Below, in pieces: positions 25,440 to 33,944 of a stretch of 49,996 nt of DNA; the first letter of the stretch is position 1; each line of letters begins with the position of its first letter. The notes under the pieces were generated by a model, which was given only the letters and a program-made list of their open reading frames with translations, did no database searches and was not told where the DNA came from. This DNA comes from Gammaproteobacteria bacterium (GTDB lineage: Bacteria; Pseudomonadota; Gammaproteobacteria; JAUIAT01). Location of the stretch: assembly GCA_030425295.1 (NCBI GenBank), contig JAUIAT010000016.1, forward strand, positions 1-49,996. The letters are read 5' to 3'. The translations under genes and the position numbers were made by a program.

Positions 25440-28400
25440 CTAATCATCTTCACTAAGAGACATCAAAGAGGCATTGCCACCTGCGGCTGCAGTATTAACA
25501 GTAACAGTCTTCTCTTTACACAATCTAAATAGATAATGAGGCCCACCAGCTTTAGGACCAGTACCCGATAAACCTTCACCACCAAATGGTTGAACACCTA
25601 CTACAGCACCAATCATGTCTCTATTCACATAAGCATTTCCTGCTCGCAACCTACTGACAACATGCTCTGCTGTTTTATGAATTCGCGTATGTACGCCACA
25701 AGTTAAACCGTATCCAGTATTATTAATACTATCTATAACCTTATCTAAGTGTTTTTGCTTATAACGAACTACGTGCAGAATAGGACCAAAAACTTCTCTT
25801 TCCAAAATATCAATGCTATCAATTTCAAAGGCACAAGGAGCAAAGAAACTACCATTAAGACCACTTGGCATAGGAACCTGATAAATCAACTTAGCAGTTT
25901 TTTTCATCTTCTTAGTATGGGCTTCAAGCTCTTCTTTTGCACCATGATCAATCACAGGACCAACATCGGTTTTCAACAAACCTGGATCACCTATAACAAG
26001 TTCAGCCATAGCCCCTTTAAGCATTTCAATCACATGATCTGCGATATCCTCTTGCAAAAATAGAACTCTCAAAGCTGAACATCTTTGTCCCGCACTTCTA
26101 AATGCTGAGTTTATAACATCTTGAACAACCTGTTCAGGAAGAGCTGAGGAATCAACGATCATTGAATTCTGACCGCCCGTTTCCGCGATTAATGGCACAA
26201 TTGCCCCATCTCGCGCAGCTAAGGTTCTATTTATAACACCGGCTGTTTCAGTTGACCCAGTAAATAACACGCCCTGTACTCTTTCATCTGGCAACAATAC
26301 TTCACCAATCTCACGACCCTTACCAGGAATTAACTGGAGTACGTCCTTAGGCACGCCAGCTTCATGCATTAATTCAACTGCACGAGCAGCGATAAAAGGC
26401 GTTTGTTCAGCAGGCTTAGCAATAACTGTATTTCCACAAGCTAACGGCGCTATCACCTGACCAGTAAAAATCGCCAAAGGGAAATTCCATGGACTGATTG
26501 CAACCATCACTCCTCGGCCTTGCAAAATTAAGCGATTATCTTCGCCAGTTGGTCCTGGCAATTGTTTTGGCTCGAATTCCTTCTCTGCAATCATCGTGTA
26601 ATAACGACAAAAATCAATTGCCTCTCTAACTTCAGCAACCGCATCAGGCAAAGTTTTACCAGCCTCGAATACAGCAATACCCATAAGCTCCATCATATGC
26701 ATTTCAAATAGATCAGCAACCTTTCTTAAGATTGCAGCACGATCTTTAACATCCAAGCTATTCCACGCAGGATAAGCTTTATCAGCACGCTCAATCGCAT
26801 TCAAAATATCTTCTTTTGTTGCGCGAGTAACCACCCCATTTTTAACTGAATTATCGGCTGGTCTGAATTTGCCTACCATTTCTCCTTTTGGTTTAGCTTT
26901 CCCAGTATTAGGGCCTGCTAAAAATTCTTTTTTCTCAACTGATTTCAGTTTAGTCTCTAGCTTTTTAAGCTCTGTAAGATTTGTTAAATCTATTCCTTTT
27001 GAATTCAAACGATTTTCTCCAAATGATTTATATAACTGTCTAGGTTTAGGAATGCGCGGATGAGGCGATGCAGCATGATTTTCTATGTAGTCCATTGGGT
27101 CAGCAATGATTGCCTCAATAGGTGTTGCGTCATCAACTATTCTATTCACAAATGATGAGTTAGCGCCATTTTCTAATAATCTTCGCACTAAATATGGAAG
27201 GAGTTCTTCGTGGCTGCCAACTGGCGCATAGATACGACAAGCATAATCTCTACTACCAGCACCAACCACCTGATCATATAAAGCATCGCCCATGCCATGC
27301 AAGCATTGAAACTCAAAATCACGGCGATCACCCATCAAAGTCATTATTACTGCTACAGTATGCGCATTGTGAGTTGCAAACTGTGGATAAAATACATCTT
27401 GGTTTTCAATTAGTTTTTTAGCACAAGCAATATAAGAGACATCGGTTGCTGCTTTTCTTGTAAATACGGGATAGTCAGCAAACCCATCAACCTGGGAAAG
27501 TTTGATTTCAGTATCCCAGTAAGCTCCTTTTACAAGACGAACCATCATGCGGCGGTCGGTACGACGAGCTAGATCAGCCAACCAGTCTAATAATGGGAAA
27601 GCACGCTTCTGATAGGCTTGAACTGCCAAACCAAAACCGTCCCAACCAATTAAACGTTTATGAGTTGCGACAGCTTCAATAATATCTAATGAAATATCTA
27701 ATCTATAAGCTTCCTCAGCATCAACAGTTAAACCAATGCCTCGATCTTTAGCTAAAAGCGCAAGGTGTGTAAGCCTCTCTGATAGTGGCTTAAGACAAAT
27801 TTCACGATGAGAGAATTCATACCTTGGATGTAAAGCTGATAATTTAATTGAGATACCAGCAGTACGAGTTAAATCTCCCGGCTTACTCTGCTCTCCAATT
27901 ACTTCAATTGCCTTTTTGTAAGCATCAAAAAATTTATCGGCATCTGCTTGTGTGCGAGCAGCTTCTCCTAGCATGTCATATGAATATAAATAACCTTTAT
28001 TTTCATTCTTGCGAGCACGCTTAACACCTTCATTTATGGTGCGCCCCATAACGAACTGCTTACCAAGTATTTTCATTGCATGCTTAACAGATTTGCGGAT
28101 CACTGGCTCACCTAGGCGCCCTACCAGTGATTTATAGGCTCCTATTAAATATGATTTTTTTTCTTCCTTTCTAGATAAAATATGTCCAGATAGCATTAAG
28201 CCCCAGGTTGTAGCATTTACAAATAGAGAGTCACTCTGACGACTATGAGCAGCCCAATCAGCTTTAGCGATTTTATCTTTTATCAGATTATCAACTGTAG
28301 CCTTATCTGGTATACGCAGCATTGCTTCAGCAATACACATAAGAGCAACACCTTCTGCTGTGGAAAGGTCATACTCAGCCATAAATGCGTCAATACCACT

Positions 28401-28592
28401 TTTCTTCTGCCTAGCAGCTCTAACTTCTTTAACAAGAGCTTTAGCCTTAGTATGAACTTGTTTTTTCTGCCAATCATTTAGCTTCGCTTGATCAAGACGA
28501 TCTTTAAGACACTTAGTCTCATCAATATGGTATTCCTCAAGTATTTTTTTTCTTAAATCTGAGGATGCTGGCCATTTATCCTTGAATATCAT
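25440..28592 (-). CDS. putA: Bifunctional proline dehydrogenase / delta-1-pyrroline-5-carboxylate dehydrogenase
   Basis: A 1050-residue enzyme oxidising proline to glutamate. The N-terminal 500 residues hold the FAD-dependent PRODH barrel (SIKLSALHPRYEFSHRE, LTVDAEEAYRLDISLDI, MVRLVKGAYWDTEIK, FATHNAHT). The second half is the NAD-dependent aldehyde dehydrogenase: ISPWNFPLAIFTGQVIAPLA, VLFTGSTETAG and GQRCSALRVLF with the catalytic cysteine; the end is GGEGLSGTGPKAGGPHYL. It lacks the ribbon-helix-helix DNA-binding domain of E. coli PutA, so it is a catalytic-only form without self-repression, and it lacks the extra C-terminal domain of the longest forms. Proline and glutamate are common carbon sources for intracellular Legionellales. 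Confidence 0.96.
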   Translation of the reverse strand: MIFKDKWPASSDLRKKILEEYHIDETKCLKDRLDQAKLNDWQKKQVHTKAKALVKEVRAARQKKSGIDAFMAEYDLSTAEGVALMCIAEAMLRIPDKATVDNLIKDKIAKADWAAHSRQSDSLFVNATTWGLMLSGHILSRKEEKKSYLIGAYKSLVGRLGEPVIRKSVKHAMKILGKQFVMGRTINEGVKRARKNENKGYLYSYDMLGEAARTQADADKFFDAYKKAIEVIGEQSKPGDLTRTAGISIKLSALHPRYEFSHREICLKPLSERLTHLALLAKDRGIGLTVDAEEAYRLDISLDIIEAVATHKRLIGWDGFGLAVQAYQKRAFPLLDWLADLARRTDRRMMVRLVKGAYWDTEIKLSQVDGFADYPVFTRKAATDVSYIACAKKLIENQDVFYPQFATHNAHTVAVIMTLMGDRRDFEFQCLHGMGDALYDQVVGAGSRDYACRIYAPVGSHEELLPYLVRRLLENGANSSFVNRIVDDATPIEAIIADPMDYIENHAASPHPRIPKPRQLYKSFGENRLNSKGIDLTNLTELKKLETKLKSVEKKEFLAGPNTGKAKPKGEMVGKFRPADNSVKNGVVTRATKEDILNAIERADKAYPAWNSLDVKDRAAILRKVADLFEMHMMELMGIAVFEAGKTLPDAVAEVREAIDFCRYYTMIAEKEFEPKQLPGPTGEDNRLILQGRGVMVAISPWNFPLAIFTGQVIAPLACGNTVIAKPAEQTPFIAARAVELMHEAGVPKDVLQLIPGKGREIGEVLLPDERVQGVLFTGSTETAGVINRTLAARDGAIVPLIAETGGQNSMIVDSSALPEQVVQDVINSAFRSAGQRCSALRVLFLQEDIADHVIEMLKGAMAELVIGDPGLLKTDVGPVIDHGAKEELEAHTKKMKKTAKLIYQVPMPSGLNGSFFAPCAFEIDSIDILEREVFGPILHVVRYKQKHLDKVIDSINNTGYGLTCGVHTRIHKTAEHVVSRLRAGNAYVNRDMIGAVVGVQPFGGEGLSGTGPKAGGPHYLFRLCKEKTVTVNTAAAGGNASLMSLSEDD

Positions 28593-28801
28593 ATCTTGCC
28601 CTTAACTAATTAAAAAATTAGGTAGATTATCTAGTAATAATAAATGACAAATTAGCAGATTTCCTGTTTATTGCAAATAAATATTACAAAAAGATTGAAC
28701 AGTTAAATGCTTAAGATTAGTATAGTTTCAATAAAGTAAAAATTGTACTTATTTAACACTTTATTTTGTAAGAAAATGTAAAAAAACCTTGGAGAACAAA
28801 T

Positions 28802-29395
28802 ATGTATAATACACCTCAAAAGCAGATATTTAAAAATGGAATTACGCTCTGCCCCGCAAAAAAACTACCCTCTTTGCCTACTATAGTTATTAAGCCATTA
28901 TTAATTGCTTGCGGATTTGCTGTCATTGGTGCAACTATCGGAGCAAGCCTAACAGCCGCATCTCTCGCATTCCCCCCTCTTGGAATTCTAAGCTTTGGAT
29001 TTACAGGGCTTACTGCACTTGGCATAGCTTCAGGAGTAGCAGCAGCCTTTGGATTTAGCGCCTCTATTATTTCTCAAAGCATAGCCAAATTCATGAGCTT
29101 TATTGCCAACTCTATAACCAAAAAAGAATATATAAACAACGATAAATTAAATACTGGATTACAAATAGTAATATCTTCAGGTATTGGGTTTGCTGTAGCA
29201 GGATTAACGGCAGCTGTTGCATCTATCGGACTTGGAATAACAGGCAACCCTCTTCTTTTGGTTGCAGCTATCGCTGGATTAGGCGCAGGATTAATTGCTG
29301 GAGCATCAATTGAAGCTAACACATCCAAAACATTTCTTAAGAACGAGTTTGATTTTGAAGATAATAGCTCTGCCTTTAGAGCACGGCAGATATAG
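28802..29395 (+). CDS. Small Gly/Ala-rich hydrophobic protein, paralogous to a domain of the 1232-residue protein
   Basis: A 197-residue protein with a good ribosome binding site (TTGGAGAACAAAT before ATG). It has two hydrophobic Gly/Ala-rich regions, at about residues 35-95 and 118-170, each able to form helical hairpins in membranes. The first includes SLAFPPLGILSFGFTGLTAL, which matches SLVFPPLGFLSLGFAGAAGI in the 1232-residue protein encoded 1.4 kb downstream; GLGITGNPLLL likewise resembles SFGITGPLGLI there. The C-terminus is hydrophilic (FDFEDNSSAFRARQI). No signal sequence and no known family. The paired arrangement, interrupted by ppa, suggests duplication of a membrane-inserting module; a role in host membranes is possible but unproven. 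Confidence 0.7.
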   Translation: MYNTPQKQIFKNGITLCPAKKLPSLPTIVIKPLLIACGFAVIGATIGASLTAASLAFPPLGILSFGFTGLTALGIASGVAAAFGFSASIISQSIAKFMSFIANSITKKEYINNDKLNTGLQIVISSGIGFAVAGLTAAVASIGLGITGNPLLLVAAIAGLGAGLIAGASIEANTSKTFLKNEFDFEDNSSAFRARQI

Positions 29396-29423
29396 TATTG
29401 ATAATTTAAAAAATACAGATAAA

Positions 29424-29457
29424 CCCCGCGACATCACCATAATACCCTGTCGCGGGG
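29424..29457. terminator. Bidirectional terminator hairpin
   Basis: A perfect ten-pair stem, CCCCGCGACA with TGTCGCGGGG, lies between the convergent 197-residue gene and ppa. The minus-strand transcript of ppa does not need it (it lies after the ppa stop at 29465), and it is followed on that strand by TTTATCTGTATTTTTT, consistent with Rho-independent termination of ppa; on the plus strand the T-run is lacking. Confidence 0.7.
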
Positions 29458-29464
29458 AAACTAA

Positions 29465-30004
29465 CTAAGCTGTTTCAGTAGCTTTATATCTTTTAATGCT
29501 ATCCAAAATTTCTTGCATAGCAGCTTCACGACCTTGCCAACCAGTAACTTTAACCCACTTACCTGGCTCTAGATCTTTATAGTGCTCAAAGAAATGTTGA
29601 ATACGATCTTTGTCATGACTAGGAAGATCTTCAGGACCATTAATATTTTCATAATTAGGGGTTAATTTAGGTCCAGGAACTGCCACTAATTTATTATCCA
29701 TACCAGCTTCATCCTCCATACCTAACATAGCAACTGGACGACAGTTAATAACTGAACCAGAGATCAATTTGTAAGGAGTGATAACTAACACATCAACTGG
29801 ATCACCGTCTTCAGATAATGTATCTGGAATATAGCCATAGTTACATGGGTAAAACATTGGGGTGGACATAAATCTATCAACAAACATAGTTCCACTATCT
29901 TTATCTACTTCGTACTTTACAGGGTCGCTGTGAGATGGAATCTCAATCACAACATTTACTGATTCAGGTGCATTCTTGCCAGGGCCAACTTTCATTAAGC
30001 TCAT
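29465..30004 (-). CDS. ppa: Inorganic pyrophosphatase (family I)
   Basis: A 179-residue enzyme hydrolysing pyrophosphate to drive biosynthesis. Signature [14 protein letters not shown] contains the DxDPxD metal-binding aspartates; [15 protein letters not shown] and [12 protein letters not shown] are the usual N-terminal blocks, and [19 protein letters not shown] the usual C-terminal one. The ribosome binding site is AGGAG eight bases before ATG 30004. The 231 bases upstream, shared with the divergent 1232-residue gene, contain a PmrA-box-like sequence. Confidence 0.97.
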   Translation of the reverse strand: MSLMKVGPGKNAPESVNVVIEIPSHSDPVKYEVDKDSGTMFVDRFMSTPMFYPCNYGYIPDTLSEDGDPVDVLVITPYKLISGSVINCRPVAMLGMEDEAGMDNKLVAVPGPKLTPNYENINGPEDLPSHDKDRIQHFFEHYKDLEPGKWVKVTGWQGREAAMQEILDSIKRYKATETA

Positions 30005-30092
30005 GAGGGTTCTCCTAATAACAAACCAAATGCCAAATTATAACTTTAAAAAATCATTACGTCACCTTGTGAAACCTTCACATTAGAAACAC

Positions 30093-30109
30093 ATTAATCT
30101 TTTCTTAAG
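30093..30109 (+). promoter_or_regulatory. PmrA-box-like sequence upstream of the 1232-residue candidate effector gene
   Basis: ATTAATCTTTTCTTAAG fits the Legionella PmrA consensus cTTAATatT-NN-cTTAAt at nearly every strong position (TTAAT, T, CTTAA). TAAAAT, a possible minus-10 hexamer, starts ten bases after it, and the gene starts 127 bases after it. In Legionella and Coxiella PmrA activates icm/dot and effector genes. In AT-rich DNA such matches also occur by chance, so this is only a candidate site. Confidence 0.35.
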
Positions 30110-30235
30110 TTTGCGCTGCTAAAATGCATATTCATAAACGTATAAATAATAATTTATTTAGCGTGTCAATAGATCACAAAACCATGGATGGGTGTTTTTT
30201 GTGCAGACATCTAAAGAATAAGGCGAGTACGCACC

Positions 30236-33200
30236 ATGGCTAAACTTGATGACCTAATAAATAGCTCTTTATCAAAAACTGAAAATATAAACCTCAGCGA
30301 ACTTCTCTCTGAAATTGGTGCAAATAGTAAGCATATTAAAAAACTAGGGTATGAATACACCCTACTAACCAATGCATTAGATAAAAATTTTAGCACTCAA
30401 GATAAATTTGAACTTGACAAAGCCGTAAAGAACCAGAGACTTTATTTAATAGGCCAGTACGCTATTGCGATAATGCAGTCAGATAAATTCAATGATTTCA
30501 AACAATCATTGAAAGATGAAGTTGAATTACTTGAAGAAGGTAATAGACTTAAAGATTTAAATTTAGAAAATAATGCTGGCTTGCGTCATGCAATTTATAT
30601 ATTAGTTCATAAAAATATTGGTGGCTTAACGGTTTCATGGAGTGATCAACTTCCAATTAAAAATGCACACGATTTTATAAAAAATGCAACTACTGCAAAA
30701 CAAAATAAAAAACAAAACCAAGCAATCCATGACACTCTAAAACAAGCCGCAAAAAAACCAGATAGTTTATTTAAAAAAGCAAGAAAATTTATTGGTAACT
30801 CAGCACTTAAATTAGTAGCTCTAGCTGGAATATCTGGTGCAACAGGCTTGGCTTTTGCTGGTGTTGCAGCAGGTGTTACAGCATTATCATTAGTATTTCC
30901 ACCACTAGGGTTTTTAAGCCTTGGTTTTGCTGGAGCTGCAGGTATTGGTATTGCTGCGGGCATTGGATTTACAGTTGGTGCGCTTTCTGCTGCAACTAGC
31001 GTAGCCCTTCTAGCAGGAGTTGTTAAACTAACCTCAAGAACTGGCAGCATGAAAAAAGGACTGCTACGCACAAGTTCATTTACCTTAAACAGCATTACGA
31101 TGGCATTATTAGGCGCAACCGCTGCATGCCTCGCATTTACCTTTGTTCCTGTAGCTATGGGATTTTTATCATTTGGCATTACTGGGCCTTTAGGTTTGAT
31201 AATTGCTGGAGTTGTTGGTGGTGCAGCAGCTGGTATTTCAGCTCTAATAGCCCAAAATATCTACAGCGCAGGAAGCAATATAATTTCGGCTATAAGCCAA
31301 CGTCTTAATCGCGCAAAAAACCCCTTACTTATAGAAGATAATAAAACTACATATAATTTTGAAAATGCAATCTTAGAAGCACCAGAACTAGCCTCAAATA
31401 CTCAAGAGACGCTGGAAGGAGACAATCAGGAAGAACCGCAACCGCAACCGCAACCGCAACCGCAACCGCAACCGCAACCGCAACCGCAACCGCAACCAAA
31501 TATTACAACAGAACGAAGTATTGAAAAGCGAAATCCTGAAATAGCTATTTACGGAAACCAATCCTCTGAAGCATTTGTTATGCCACTTCAAGCTGCAACT
31601 GTTGCTAACAATTATTTTGAAGCACTTTACAAACAAATTGTCGGAACTAATTTATCTGTGAATACAAAAAAATGTTTGGTGGAATTTACAAATAAATTCG
31701 GGTTACAACTATTCATGCAACACTCAAATATAATTCAAGAAAACTCTGCTATAACACAGATAAAGAAAGAAAACGAAAACCGGATTGTACCAACTAACAA
31801 TTCACCTCAACTGGAAATTGCATTAGATGCTGCAAACTTCAATAAGGCATTTGCAAACCAGTTTCTCAAGTTCGCAAAGATAAGCAATGTAAATATATCA
31901 ATACAAGATAAATTAGTCCTCCAGGCAGTTTATAATAATATAAACAAACCTCATACAAACCAAACAAATAACATACCTAAAAAAGAAAACCTTCTAGCGA
32001 TTAAATACTCACCAAGCATAACTCCATCAAAAACTAAACAGAAAGCCAAACCCCAACCTTCAATAATAGACCCAAAAAAGTTCGAAGAAAGCATGCTATC
32101 AGCTCAAGATAGAAATACAGTCAAAAATGAGCAAGAAACACAACTTTCTGATGAAGAAAAAGCTGAGAAGAAAACTTTAAAAAAACTTAATGAACTCCGT
32201 TCAAAAATGAATGAAATGATTATTTCCGAAGATGTAGTTAGGAATGAAATGACGATTCTAGCAAATGCATTGAATACTGAATTCAATCTACCAGAAGGGA
32301 AAACAGTAAAAAGCATATTGGAAGAGAACAAACTTTTGAAGAAAAAAGTAAATTCTGGAGGAGCACCATATAATCAACCCGAATTAAATCCCCCTAAAGA
32401 GGGTTACCAAGATTCCTTAAGCAAAAATCTTGAACAAATATCTAAACCCATTGTTAGCTTTATTGAAAGCCAAAATATATTCAACAACTTAAAGAACAGT
32501 GAACATAATATAGATAATGAAAAATGGGAAAAAATGGGTTGCGAAGATCGCAAATCAGTTTTGCTCGAGCAGATAAAATGTATTACAGACTCCTTTGATA
32601 GCGCAGAATTCAATAAAACCGCTAAAAGCTTAGCCCAAATAAATATTGCGGTAAAAGCTATGATTGCAGCTAAAAATGCAAAACCTTCAAACCACTTAAA
32701 CCTAACTTATAACTACATAATCAAGGGATGCCAACATGTTGCATGTGCTTATAAATCAACAATAGAAAGTGTTAATAAACTTTCAGAAGAAATATACAAA
32801 CTAACCGAGGGCTATGACAAAGATAAAATCCAAAACACATTGAGTAAAATTGAAAGAACAGGTAGCGATATTAATAATAACATTAAATTGGTTAATGAAA
32901 TAATTGATAAACAAAGCAAATTCGGCTACATCAACGAATCAAATAAAAATCAACTAACTATTAGGCTTATCGATATGCTATCTGACCTAATAATTACAAA
33001 AACAGAAGATAATAATATAAACATATTACTTAATTTGGAGTCTTTTAGGGAGTCAATGCATGAAAAAATAGCAACATATTCGATCAGTGATATTTTTTCA
33101 TATGCAATAGCAAGACAAATACAAGACAACATACCTACCTCATTAAGCATTTCAGAAGCAGCTCAGATTGCGGCCAAAAATAAATCCCCAAAAAGTAAGG

Positions 33201-33934
33201 AATTATTTATACTTGCAATGCAACTACGTGCTGAAGAGCTACTATATAATGGCAAAATTAATGAAATGCCAGACCTAATATATTTGAAAAAATCTATTTC
33301 AAAGATTGTTGCATTCGAAAAGCCAACATTTGCTGAAAGAAATTTAGGAAACAGAAGAAAAGAAGAAAATACCATTAATATTTCACGTATTTCAAAAAGA
33401 GGTGTTAGTGAGTTTGAGATTTATGGTGCAACCGAAGAAATAACAAAACTGTTGACCCTGGGAAAAGATAAGAGTCCTAAAAAACTTTATCTAAAGTCTA
33501 GCAATCTACATAAAGAGTTACTTGAAGTCGAGTTTAAACTCAATAATCTCCAGAAGTTAGGCCAAAATCAACCTGATCAATCAATACGAGAAATAGAGAC
33601 CTTAAAATTAAAAGAAAAAAATATTTCAATTGCGCTGGCAGTAAGTGGTACCAAACATCATTCAATACTTGGTATGTTAAAGCTTCAATCAATATTCCCA
33701 GGTAATGTAAAAAAATTACAAAAAAAGATTGGGGAAACTTATAATATAGAAAATATCTACAATAAATTTGAAAAGCTAGAAAGTGAGCGCAATGAATTCT
33801 ATAAAGAGAAAACGCCTTGGTCAGATCTAATCAGCCAGTTTAGAATATGTGCTAACCTCGTAGAAAGTAACAAAAACCCCATAAAAGAAAATACAACAAC
33901 AAATGGACATAGAATGTTACAAGCTGCTCACTGA
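30236..33934 (+). CDS. Large protein with membrane-insertion domain, PQ repeat and coiled coils, candidate effector
   Basis: A 1232-residue protein. Residues 1-190 are helical and charged. Residues about 193-265 and 288-345 are two Gly/Ala-rich hydrophobic blocks (SLVFPPLGFLSLGFAGAAGI; FLSFGITGPLGLIIAGVVGG) related to the separate 197-residue protein upstream. Ten Pro-Gln dipeptides follow, encoded by perfect CCGCAA repeats, as a likely extended linker. The remaining 800 residues are hydrophilic and helical with coiled-coil stretches (LNELRSKMNEMIISEDVV, KLEKLESERNEFYKEK-like). No signal peptide. Size, hydrophobic module in a soluble-looking context and helical tail suggest a Dot/Icm substrate that inserts into a host membrane; this is inference. 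A PmrA-like site lies upstream. Confidence 0.7.
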   Translation: MAKLDDLINSSLSKTENINLSELLSEIGANSKHIKKLGYEYTLLTNALDKNFSTQDKFELDKAVKNQRLYLIGQYAIAIMQSDKFNDFKQSLKDEVELLEEGNRLKDLNLENNAGLRHAIYILVHKNIGGLTVSWSDQLPIKNAHDFIKNATTAKQNKKQNQAIHDTLKQAAKKPDSLFKKARKFIGNSALKLVALAGISGATGLAFAGVAAGVTALSLVFPPLGFLSLGFAGAAGIGIAAGIGFTVGALSAATSVALLAGVVKLTSRTGSMKKGLLRTSSFTLNSITMALLGATAACLAFTFVPVAMGFLSFGITGPLGLIIAGVVGGAAAGISALIAQNIYSAGSNIISAISQRLNRAKNPLLIEDNKTTYNFENAILEAPELASNTQETLEGDNQEEPQPQPQPQPQPQPQPQPQPQPNITTERSIEKRNPEIAIYGNQSSEAFVMPLQAATVANNYFEALYKQIVGTNLSVNTKKCLVEFTNKFGLQLFMQHSNIIQENSAITQIKKENENRIVPTNNSPQLEIALDAANFNKAFANQFLKFAKISNVNISIQDKLVLQAVYNNINKPHTNQTNNIPKKENLLAIKYSPSITPSKTKQKAKPQPSIIDPKKFEESMLSAQDRNTVKNEQETQLSDEEKAEKKTLKKLNELRSKMNEMIISEDVVRNEMTILANALNTEFNLPEGKTVKSILEENKLLKKKVNSGGAPYNQPELNPPKEGYQDSLSKNLEQISKPIVSFIESQNIFNNLKNSEHNIDNEKWEKMGCEDRKSVLLEQIKCITDSFDSAEFNKTAKSLAQINIAVKAMIAAKNAKPSNHLNLTYNYIIKGCQHVACAYKSTIESVNKLSEEIYKLTEGYDKDKIQNTLSKIERTGSDINNNIKLVNEIIDKQSKFGYINESNKNQLTIRLIDMLSDLIITKTEDNNINILLNLESFRESMHEKIATYSISDIFSYAIARQIQDNIPTSLSISEAAQIAAKNKSPKSKELFILAMQLRAEELLYNGKINEMPDLIYLKKSISKIVAFEKPTFAERNLGNRRKEENTINISRISKRGVSEFEIYGATEEITKLLTLGKDKSPKKLYLKSSNLHKELLEVEFKLNNLQKLGQNQPDQSIREIETLKLKEKNISIALAVSGTKHHSILGMLKLQSIFPGNVKKLQKKIGETYNIENIYNKFEKLESERNEFYKEKTPWSDLISQFRICANLVESNKNPIKENTTTNGHRMLQAAH
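31436..31495 (+). repeat. Hexanucleotide microsatellite (CCGCAA)10 encoding Pro-Gln
   Basis: Ten perfect tandem CCGCAA units inside the 1232-residue gene, followed by a degenerate CCAAAT. Unit number can change without shifting the frame, so slippage would alter linker length only. Perfect nucleotide identity, with no synonymous drift, points to recent expansion. Confidence 0.98.
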
Positions 33935-33944
33935 TTACATTGAA

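Noticed and set aside
31436..31495. Phase-variable on/off switch by the CCGCAA tract
   Set aside because: The unit is six bases, so gain or loss of units keeps the frame; only linker length can vary.
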